A model generated the notes under the pieces. That model saw only the letters and a program-made list of their open reading frames with translations, was not told where the DNA came from and searched no databases. Positions 33,955-40,647 of a DNA stretch of 64,000 nt are shown here, in pieces. Made by a program: the position numbers and the translations under genes. Within the stretch, counting starts at the first letter, position 1; the number at the start of each line of letters is the position of its first letter. The stretch covers positions 62,001 to 126,000 of the forward strand of contig NZ_ML701736.1 in the NCBI RefSeq assembly GCF_008087345.1, given 5' to 3'. The stretch is from Nocardioides caldifontis (GTDB lineage Bacteria > Actinomycetota > Actinomycetes > Propionibacteriales > Nocardioidaceae).

Positions 33955-35940
33955 TCACGGCGTCTGGTCCGGCGTGCGCGGGTCCGTCCCGTTGACCATC
34001 AGCTCGACGTAGTCGTTCACGCCGTCGTCGTCGGTGTCTGCTTTCTTGGGATCCGTGAACCATTCCTCGACCTCGTCGCCGTCGGACAACCCGTCGCCAT
34101 CGTTGTCCTTCACGAGCGGTGAAGTTCCGACCAAGTGGACCTCCTGCCCATCCTCGAGGCGATCTGCATCGCTGTCAGCTGAGTGAGGATCGGTTCCCGC
34201 TGCAATTTCGGATCCATCTGTCAGGCCGTCGTCGTCGCTATCTACATCCTTCGGATTGGTGTTGTGTAGATCCAACTCGTTGCCGTCAGTCAGCCCATCA
34301 CCATCTGAGTCGACGTCCTTCGGGTCCGTGCCCAGCTGGACCTCGTGTCCATCGCCGAGCCCGTCACCGTCGGAATCGAACGCCGAGGGATCAGTAGTGC
34401 GGTGGAGGACTTCTTCGCGGTCGTCGAGTCCGTCGTCGTCGGAATCGCTCTTGGTGGGGTCCGTGTTGAATGTGTTGAGTTCAGCACCGTCGTTCAGCCC
34501 GTCCTCGTCCGTGTCAGCCGCCAAGAGATTGGTGCCCGCGGATACCTCTTCACCATCCGCGACGCGGTCCCCATCCGTGTCAACAAGCAGCGGGTTGCTG
34601 TTGTACGTGTGGACTTCGGCGCCGTCGTCAACACCGTCCGAGTCGCTGTCGCGCCGGTTGGGGTCGGTGGCCCGGTCCAGCTCCGCCGAGTCGGACAGAC
34701 CGTCGTCGTCGCTGTCGGTGTCGGTCGGGACGGTGTGGCGCTCGGTCACCTCGGCCCAGTCGCTGAGGCCGTCGCCGTCGGTGTCCTTCGACAGCGGGTC
34801 GGTGCCGTAGTGGTCGACCTCGTCGCCGTCGTCCAGGCCGTCCTCGTCCGTGTCGCGCACGCGGGCGTCGAAGCCCTGCTCGATCTCCGTGAAGTCGTCG
34901 ATCCCGTCGGCGTCGGAGTCGGTCGCGAGCGGGTCGGTGTCGTGGTCGCGCAGCTCGGCGTGGTCGTCGAGCCCGTCGCCGTCGGAGTCCTTCGACAAGG
35001 GGTCGGTGCCGTGCGTAGCGAGCTCTTCCGCGTCACCGAGGCCATCCATGTCGGTGTCCGTCGACGTCGGGTCCGTGCCGTGGTCGTCGACCTCCACGGC
35101 GTCGTGGAGGGTGTCGCCGTCGCTGTCGACGTTCGTCGGGCGGGAACCGTGCACATCGACCTCGACGCCGTCGGTCAGCCCGTCGCCGTCGCTGTCCCGC
35201 TCGAGCGGGTCGGTGAGGTGCGTCAGCACCTCTGCGCCGTCGCGGAGCCCGTCGCCGTCGCTGTCGGCCCGCTTGGGATCGGTGTCGTGCCGAAGGAGCT
35301 CGGCACGGTCGGAGAGCGCGTCGGCGTCGGTGTCGGACTTCGTCGGTGACGTGCCGTGCTGGTGCACCTCCACGCCGTCGCCCAGCCCGTCGCGGTCCGT
35401 GTCGACCACCTTCGGCTTGGTGCGCAGGGTGAGGACCTCCAGGCCGTCGCCGAGCCCGTCGAGGTCGCTGTCCGTGCCGAGCGGGTCGGTCCGGTGCTGC
35501 TTCAGCTCGCGGCGGTCGGAGAGACCGTCGCCGTCGCTGTCCGCCTTCAGCGGGTTGGTGCGGTGCCGCCGGACCTCACGGCCGTCCCGGAGTCCGTCGC
35601 GGTCGGTGTCGGGCTTGCGCGGGTCGGTCCGCTCGCGCAGCACCTCGCGGCCGTCCCACAGCTTGTCGCCGTCGGTGTCGCCGACCCGCGGGTTCGTCCG
35701 CCACTTGCGCCGCTCGGCGGCGTCGGACAGGCCGTCGCGGTCGGTGTCCTTCGCCCGCGAAGGCCGGCGCGCCTGGACGGTCCCGGCGGCCCGGTCCGCC
35801 GCTGCGGAGGCGACGGCGCGGTGCCACGAGGCTGGAACGGTGGACTGGTGCTCGACCGTTGACGCCGGCGGGAGCAACAGGACGGAGGAGCCGACCGCCA
35901 TGGCGGACAGCGAGAAGACGGCTCGAAGTGGCCGGGTCAT
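33955..35940 (-). CDS. Secreted protein with 26 thrombospondin type-3-like Ca-binding repeats
   Basis: A 661-residue acidic exported protein. It starts at the ATG at 35940 with a signal peptide (MTRPLRAVFSLSAMAVG, hydrophobic to about residue 25). From about residue 65 to the end it is built of 26 units of 22-23 residues with the pattern D-T/S-D-x-D-G-L-x-D-x-x-E followed by a variable 'THxTDP' end. Each unit is a calcium-binding DxDxDG loop, as in thrombospondin type-3 repeats. No catalytic domain, sortase motif or membrane anchor is visible. DNA for the C-terminal third (about 34050-34650) is clearly lower in GC than the rest. Likely a calcium-stabilised extracellular or wall-associated spacer or adhesin. 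Confidence 0.8.
   Translation of the reverse strand: MTRPLRAVFSLSAMAVGSSVLLLPPASTVEHQSTVPASWHRAVASAAADRAAGTVQARRPSRAKDTDRDGLSDAAERRKWRTNPRVGDTDGDKLWDGREVLRERTDPRKPDTDRDGLRDGREVRRHRTNPLKADSDGDGLSDRRELKQHRTDPLGTDSDLDGLGDGLEVLTLRTKPKVVDTDRDGLGDGVEVHQHGTSPTKSDTDADALSDRAELLRHDTDPKRADSDGDGLRDGAEVLTHLTDPLERDSDGDGLTDGVEVDVHGSRPTNVDSDGDTLHDAVEVDDHGTDPTSTDTDMDGLGDAEELATHGTDPLSKDSDGDGLDDHAELRDHDTDPLATDSDADGIDDFTEIEQGFDARVRDTDEDGLDDGDEVDHYGTDPLSKDTDGDGLSDWAEVTERHTVPTDTDSDDDGLSDSAELDRATDPNRRDSDSDGVDDGAEVHTYNSNPLLVDTDGDRVADGEEVSAGTNLLAADTDEDGLNDGAELNTFNTDPTKSDSDDDGLDDREEVLHRTTDPSAFDSDGDGLGDGHEVQLGTDPKDVDSDGDGLTDGNELDLHNTNPKDVDSDDDGLTDGSEIAAGTDPHSADSDADRLEDGQEVHLVGTSPLVKDNDGDGLSDGDEVEEWFTDPKKADTDDDGVNDYVELMVNGTDPRTPDQTP
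33979..35748 (-). repeat. 26 tandem 66-69-base repeats coding DxDxDG units
   Basis: The coding sequence repeats a 22-23-codon unit 26 times. Units near the C-terminus use different synonymous codons (GAT, TCT, AAT, ATC) from units near the N-terminus, so the DNA copies are not identical. Unit 13 has the most altered end ('QGFDARVR'). Confidence 0.85.
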
Positions 35941-36149
35941 GCGGAAGTACCTTTCAGGGGAAGGGCTCGCTCGCGCGGATCTCGCACAGGGAGCTGGAGC
36001 CTCTGACGACGCCCCGCCGGGTGCGGCGGCGCTGGGAGCCCCAATCGACGGAACCGCAACGGTCCTGACGTTCGAGCCGTGTGGCCTTCGCCTCACCCGC
36101 GCAGGGAGGCGTCTTCGAGCGGCGTCGAGAGCGCGGCATGCTTGGCCGC

Positions 36150-36548
36150 ATGCGCTTCACCGAGCACGAGCTGACCGCAGCCTTGCACGCCGCCGCCAAG
36201 ACGGTGCTGGCCTCGCAGCGGAAGGACGTCCGCAAGGGCAAGGTCGACATCGACACCGTGTGGGACGAGATGGACCGCCTGCAACGGTTCCAGCTCCTCG
36301 ACGGCCTCGGGGGGCAGCTGCTGCCGATCCTCGTCGCACTGCCCGACGTCGACGTGGAGCCGGGCACGCGGCCGACGTTCACCGACGAGCAGATCACGGC
36401 GGCCGTCGAGGAGCGGATGGAGGACTCAGGCGGGCGGATGCGTCGCAAGGTCACGGTCGCCGCGCGCGTCGCCCTGGTGAAGGCCGCGTTGGCGCAGCTG
36501 CCCCCGCGGAGCGACCCCGACGCGCTCACGGTGCCCGACCACCTCTGA
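36150..36548 (+). CDS. Conserved-looking hypothetical protein (132 residues)
   Basis: Not assigned to a named family. A soluble, largely helical protein: 'MRFTEHELTAALHAAAK', a basic stretch 'SQRKDVRKGK', 'LDGLGGQLLPILVALPDV', 'RPTFTDEQITAAVEERM' and a tidy end 'PRSDPDALTVPDHL'. No signal peptide or membrane segment is present. The ATG at 36150 starts the recognisable protein; an ATG at 36138 adds four residues, and neither has a strong ribosome site. Codon use is typical of the genome. The preceding ~210 bases (35941-36149) hold the promoter side of the repeat gene; nothing else was recognised there. Confidence 0.6.
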   Translation: MRFTEHELTAALHAAAKTVLASQRKDVRKGKVDIDTVWDEMDRLQRFQLLDGLGGQLLPILVALPDVDVEPGTRPTFTDEQITAAVEERMEDSGGRMRRKVTVAARVALVKAALAQLPPRSDPDALTVPDHL

Positions 36549-36640
36549 GCTCCGGGCCGTTCCGGCGGTCCGCCGAAAAGTGTCGGCGGTCACCTCTACC
36601 GTGGTTCTCACCGGTGGGGGTCTGACGAAGGGGGGCCGGC

Positions 36641-37996
36641 ATGAACGGGGACGACACGCTGGAGGGGAGCACGACCGCGGGATGGCGGCAGTTCCGCGCG
36701 AGGCTCGCGGACCACGTCGCCGCGATGGACGACGACGACCTGTTGTTGATCGAGGTCGAGTGGCAGGACGACCAGGAGGACGGCGCCGCACCCTACGTCC
36801 AGCTCTGCGGCTGGGGCGACGACCAGGTGCGGCTCGAGGCGGTGAGCAACCACTACCTCGCGCCCGCGGTGAGGCTGGACGACGAGGGCGAGGCGACCTT
36901 GCTGGCGCTCGGCTACGAGGCGCCCAGCCACGGTCCGGAGGACGGTCCGGACGGAGGCTCGGCCAACTTCTACGTCGACCTCGACCGCGGTTGCGCGGAC
37001 CGGGCGGCGGAGATGGCGGTCCGTGCCCTGCGGGACGTGTACGGCGTCGTGCACCCCGCGTTCCTCGACGTCGGCGCCCTGACGCTCCCCGAGCCGGAGG
37101 TCACCGAGCCGGGAGAGGAAGGCGAGGGGCCGGAGGTGGCGTACCCCGGGGGCCGTGACCACCTGCAGTCGTTGGTCGACGCGGCGCTGGTGCCGTTCCT
37201 CGGCCACTCGCCGGAGCACGACGAGGACGGGGACATCCCCGTCGTCCTGGACAGCACGGTCGTGTTCGTCCGGGTCCTCGACGAGGTGCCCGTGGTGCGG
37301 ATGTTCGCCCTCGTCGTGCGCGACGTCGAGCACCCCGAGCGGGCCGCGTTCGAGGTCGGAGTGCTCAACCGCGACACCCGGCTGGTCAAGTTCGTGTGGA
37401 CCGGCCAGAGCGTGATGGCTTCCGTCGAGCTGCCTGCATGGCCGTTCGTCGGTGACCAGCTGCGGTCGGCGCTCGCGATGACCATCGGGGTGCTCGACCA
37501 GGTGGCCCCGGACCTGGCGGTGCGGCTCGGTGGCCGGACGGTGATCGAGGCGAGCCCCGAGGTCGGTGCGGCACCGGCGGAGGACCCGGAGCCCGAGCGG
37601 TCCAGCCCCTACGTGGCCGTCCTGCGGGTCCTCCACGAGCTCGACACGGAGTCCCCGGGCGAGGTCGACCCGGTGCTCGCCGCCGGTCTCTGCGAGGACG
37701 ACCGCGACCTCATCCTCGAGGTGCTGTCCCGCGCGACCGACCGGGAGGCATCCTGGCGCGTCGGGCTGGAAAACGCCCTCGACGAGGGTGACGACGACGA
37801 GGCCGAGCTCTGCGCGGAGGAGCTGGAGCGCGCGGTGCGGCTCATCGCGTTGCTGCGCGCGGCCCTGCGCCGCACCGTCGAGCGGCAGGTCGAGGCGACG
37901 CGGGCGGCGCAGCACGAGCGGAGCCGGCGGCGGGGACGTCGGCGGCGGGTCCCGGACCCGACGCTCGACGAGGTCGACCCCGGCATGTGGGGCTGA
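36641..37996 (+). CDS. Probable TY-Chap (Tir/YbjN chaperone-like) domain protein
   Basis: A 451-residue acidic cytoplasmic protein. It seems to hold two alpha/beta chaperone-like modules. The first (about 10-135) is 'WRQFRARLADHVAAMDDD', 'LLLIEVEWQ' and 'YVQLCGWGDDQVRLEAV'. The second (about 165-300) is 'LQSLVDAALVPFLGH' and 'FALVVRDVEHPERAAFEVG'. A long acidic and then highly basic tail follows (RSRRRGRRRRVPDP). The pattern resembles actinobacterial YbjN/type III chaperone-like (TY-Chap) proteins linked to conflict systems, an assignment made by eye. The ATG at 36641 follows a G-rich site; TACCGT at 36597 may be its -10. Four bases separate it from the nuclease-helicase gene, so they are co-expressed. 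Confidence 0.6.
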   Translation: MNGDDTLEGSTTAGWRQFRARLADHVAAMDDDDLLLIEVEWQDDQEDGAAPYVQLCGWGDDQVRLEAVSNHYLAPAVRLDDEGEATLLALGYEAPSHGPEDGPDGGSANFYVDLDRGCADRAAEMAVRALRDVYGVVHPAFLDVGALTLPEPEVTEPGEEGEGPEVAYPGGRDHLQSLVDAALVPFLGHSPEHDEDGDIPVVLDSTVVFVRVLDEVPVVRMFALVVRDVEHPERAAFEVGVLNRDTRLVKFVWTGQSVMASVELPAWPFVGDQLRSALAMTIGVLDQVAPDLAVRLGGRTVIEASPEVGAAPAEDPEPERSSPYVAVLRVLHELDTESPGEVDPVLAAGLCEDDRDLILEVLSRATDREASWRVGLENALDEGDDDEAELCAEELERAVRLIALLRAALRRTVERQVEATRAAQHERSRRRGRRRRVPDPTLDEVDPGMWG

Positions 37997-38000
37997 GGCC

Positions 38001-39626
38001 GTGCCGCGCCTCCTCGACGACGAACCGTCCTTCACGACCAACTCCGAGAGGCTCGTCCACGAGCTGCTCCGTGACCAGCTCGGCCCTGACGACCTGCTCG
38101 GTGCCGGCATCCGCATCACCCGCCGCGGCCAGGACCGTGAGATCGACATCCTCGTCGGGCTCGCCGGGCACGGCGTCGTCTCGCTCGAGGTGAAGGGCGG
38201 CGCGGTATGGCTGGCCGACGGTTCCTGGCACCAGAAGTGGAAGGGCTCCACGAGACGGATCGACCCGGTCGAGCAGGTCCGCCAGGCGACCTACGCCCTC
38301 CGCGACTACGTCGACGCCGACACTCGCTGGGAACGCCGCCGGATCCGGTGGACCCACGCCGTCGTGCTCCCGCACACCGACGTGCCCGACGACTTCGCGA
38401 CGCCGACCTGCGCCCGCGAGGCGGTGTTCGGCCGCGACGACCTGTCGGGCATGGTCAGCGGGCTGCGCCGGCTCGTCGATCAGCAGCGCAACCCCCCGGC
38501 CACGGCCGGGGACCTGCTCGACCTCCGCGACGTGCTCGGCGGGCGGTTCCCGCCGCAGGCGGACCGGATCGCAGAGGCGGGGGAGCGCGAGGAGCGCGCC
38601 GACCAGCTGACCGAGCAGCAGGGGATGATCCTCGACGCCGTCCGGATGCTCCACCGGGTCGAGGTCCGCGGCGGGGCCGGCAGCGGCAAGACGTGGCTCG
38701 CGGTCGAGCAGGCTCGCCGCCTCTCCGCGCGGGGACAGCGGGTGGCGCTGGTCTGCTACTCGCGCGGCCTCGCGGCGTACCTGGAGCGCAGCATCGCCGC
38801 GATCCCGAACCGTCGGCACCGCCCCGCCTTCGTCGGCACCTTCCACGCGCTGGGGGAACGGTGGGGCGCGGTGCTCCCGGAGACCACCGACGACAAGGAG
38901 GGGTGGGAGGTCCGGCTCCCGGCGGACATGACCGGGCTCGCCGCGCAGCTCCCCGACGGCCAGCGCTACGACGCCGTCGTGGTCGACGAGGCGCAGGACT
39001 TCTCCGACACCTGGTGGCCGGCCCTGCTCGGCGCGCTCCGGAGCGAGGAGGAGTCCGGCGTCTACGTGTTCTCCGACGAGAGCCAGCGCGTCTTCGCCCG
39101 GTACGGCGGTCCGCCGCTGGCCCTGCTACCGCTGATGCTCGACACCAACCTGCGCAACACCCGGCAGATCGGCGAGACGTTCACCGACCTGGCGCCGTTC
39201 CGGATGCGGCTCAAGGGCGGCGACGGCCCCGACGTGCGGCTGGTGGAGTGCGCGCCCGGCGAGGCGGTCGACCGGGCGGACGACGTGGTCGACGAGCTCC
39301 TCGACCACTGGCGGCCGCAGGACATCGCGCTGCTGACCACCGGCAGCCGCCATCCGGAGCAGAAGGAGCGGCAGGAGCGGGGGCAGGACCACTACTGGGC
39401 GACGTTCTGGGACGACGACCAGGTCTTCTACGGCCACGTGCTCGGGTTCAAGGGGCTCGAGCGCAGGGTCGTGGTCCTCGCGGTCAACGAGAAGGAACGG
39501 ACCGAGCGCTCGCGTGAGCGGCTCTACGTCGGGCTGAGCCGCGCCCGCGACGAGCTCGTCGTCTGCGGCGACCCGGACTACCTGAAGGAGGTGGCCGGGG
39601 CTGCGCTGGTCAGGTCGCTGCGGTGA
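38001..39626 (+). CDS. NERD-domain nuclease / UvrD-like helicase
   Basis: A 541-residue protein joining a nuclease-related (NERD) domain to a superfamily 1 helicase. NERD covers about residues 10-140, with the PD-(D/E)xK elements 'DREIDILVG' and 'VVSLEVKGG'. The helicase has a Walker A 'RGGAGSGKTWLA' (about 222-232), 'VVVDEAQDFSDTWW' (about 326), 'LDTNLRNTRQI', a 'HVLGFKGLERRVVVLAV' motif and 'LYVGLSRARDELVV'. The GTG at 38001 lies 4 bases after the upstream stop. NERD-helicases occur in phage-defence and DNA-repair loci. Here it is paired with a chaperone-like gene. Confidence 0.85.
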   Translation: MPRLLDDEPSFTTNSERLVHELLRDQLGPDDLLGAGIRITRRGQDREIDILVGLAGHGVVSLEVKGGAVWLADGSWHQKWKGSTRRIDPVEQVRQATYALRDYVDADTRWERRRIRWTHAVVLPHTDVPDDFATPTCAREAVFGRDDLSGMVSGLRRLVDQQRNPPATAGDLLDLRDVLGGRFPPQADRIAEAGEREERADQLTEQQGMILDAVRMLHRVEVRGGAGSGKTWLAVEQARRLSARGQRVALVCYSRGLAAYLERSIAAIPNRRHRPAFVGTFHALGERWGAVLPETTDDKEGWEVRLPADMTGLAAQLPDGQRYDAVVVDEAQDFSDTWWPALLGALRSEEESGVYVFSDESQRVFARYGGPPLALLPLMLDTNLRNTRQIGETFTDLAPFRMRLKGGDGPDVRLVECAPGEAVDRADDVVDELLDHWRPQDIALLTTGSRHPEQKERQERGQDHYWATFWDDDQVFYGHVLGFKGLERRVVVLAVNEKERTERSRERLYVGLSRARDELVVCGDPDYLKEVAGAALVRSLR

Positions 39627-39645
39627 GGAGGCTGACCGGTGGCGG

Positions 39646-40554
39646 TCACTCGCAGAGGTCGCAGATCCCCGTCGCGGGCAGCTGGGTGAAGTGCACCGGA
39701 CACACCGCGAGCGGCTTCGCCTGCTTGCGGGCGGTCGCCTCCTCCGGGGACCGCGATGCGGCACGGCTGAACGCACTCGACGTCGCACGAGCCTTGCGCG
39801 GCGCCGCGGAGGAGGTCACGCGCTCCCGGCGGACCGGGGCGCGGCGGGTGACCACCGGCTCGCCGCCGTCCGGTGGGAGGGGTGCGCGGAAGTACCGGTG
39901 GCAGTCGAGCCGCTCGTGCGCGGCGTGCTCGTCGGGGTCGTCGACCCGTTCGCCGCGAAGCGCGGTGACCGTGGCGGCGTAGGCCGGGAGGACGCTGCCG
40001 CTCGCGTCGATGCAGAGCGCGCCGAGGATCGGCTCGCCGCGGGAGACGCACTCCTCGGCGACCCGGCCCAGGACGTCGCCGAGCCAGTAGCGCGGCTGCT
40101 GGTTGGTGTGGATCAGCGACCGCTCCTGCACGTACTCCGCGAGCTCGCTGCTCGACACCGTGGCCCGGTAGGTCCCGGCCGCCTCGAGCAGCCGGCCGCG
40201 GGCGGCGAGCGCCCAGGTGGCGATCGAGTGGTCCCGACCCACCGTCGAGGCGGACACGGCGTCAGGCCGCAGCCGCAGCGGCGTGACGACCTCGAAACCC
40301 AGCCCGCTGAGCCGCCGGGCCGCGACGTCGCGGCCGCCGGAGAAGTCCGAGGGGCGCAGCGGCGTGCCGGTGGCGTAGCGGTGGGCGACACCGAGGACGG
40401 CCTTGGAGTCGTAGTCGCGGCCGTCGTGACGGAGGAGGAAGCCGGTGGCGTCCGGGAACCCGTGCCGCGCGAGGAACGCGCTCCGACCGATCTGGTCGTG
40501 CTCCTCGATGGCCTGTAGGACGTGCTCGGGTCGAATCGCGTCGAACTGCGCCAT
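39646..40554 (-). CDS. McrA-like head-domain protein without HNH nuclease
   Basis: A 302-residue protein. The first ~95 residues resemble the N-terminal head of ScoMcrA-type restriction proteins: 'EHDQIGRSAFLARHGFPDA', 'HDGRDYDSKAVLGVAHRYA', then 'SDFSGGRDVAARRLSGLGF'. The expected HNH domain is absent. The middle contains 'QPRYWLGDVLGRVAEECVSRG' and the end has a Cys/His set ('CPVHFTQLPATGICDLC'), probably zinc-binding, after a Lys/Arg/Ala-rich linker. The ATG at 40554 follows TAGGGT by 6 bases and is likely leaderless. It is convergent with the NERD-helicase gene, 19 bases apart. Function unknown; recognition of modified DNA is possible. Confidence 0.6.
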   Translation of the reverse strand: MAQFDAIRPEHVLQAIEEHDQIGRSAFLARHGFPDATGFLLRHDGRDYDSKAVLGVAHRYATGTPLRPSDFSGGRDVAARRLSGLGFEVVTPLRLRPDAVSASTVGRDHSIATWALAARGRLLEAAGTYRATVSSSELAEYVQERSLIHTNQQPRYWLGDVLGRVAEECVSRGEPILGALCIDASGSVLPAYAATVTALRGERVDDPDEHAAHERLDCHRYFRAPLPPDGGEPVVTRRAPVRRERVTSSAAPRKARATSSAFSRAASRSPEEATARKQAKPLAVCPVHFTQLPATGICDLCE

Positions 40555-40560
40555 ACGTCC

Positions 40561-40566
40561 ACCCTA
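40561..40566 (-). promoter_or_regulatory. Candidate leaderless -10 element for the McrA-like gene
   Basis: On the reverse strand TAGGGT (40566 to 40561) ends six bases before the ATG at 40554. It lies inside the first copy of a CCCTACGGT repeat (40562-40570). Confidence 0.4.
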
Positions 40567-40600
40567 CGGTTCTGCTCGTTTCGACGTGAGCGCGGATCCG

Positions 40601-40609
40601 CCCTACGGT
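40601..40609 (+). promoter_or_regulatory. Probable -10 element for the first Ig-TM-PH gene
   Basis: CCCTACGGT here repeats the same nine bases at 40562-40570, 39 bases earlier. TACGGT (40604-40609) is a TAnnnT-type -10 about 38 bases before the ATG at 40648. The shared motif may link control of the two divergent genes. Confidence 0.35.
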
Positions 40610-40647
40610 AGACGCGCAGTTCATCCGCCCGCGACGGAGAAGACAGC

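Noticed and set aside
33979-35748. CRISPR-like regular repetition
   Set aside because: The 66-69-base periodicity is continuous coding repeat with no spacers and no conserved palindromic repeat unit.
34345-36625. Forward open frames opposite the Ca-binding repeat gene
   Set aside because: They read as Val/Gly- or Ser/Pro-rich periodic sequence produced by the repeats on the other strand.
36641-40554. A complete known defence system (BREX, DISARM, Zorya, Thoeris or similar)
   Set aside because: The required gene sets (methyltransferase, PglZ, ZorAB, TIR and so on) are absent; only individual nuclease-like parts are present.
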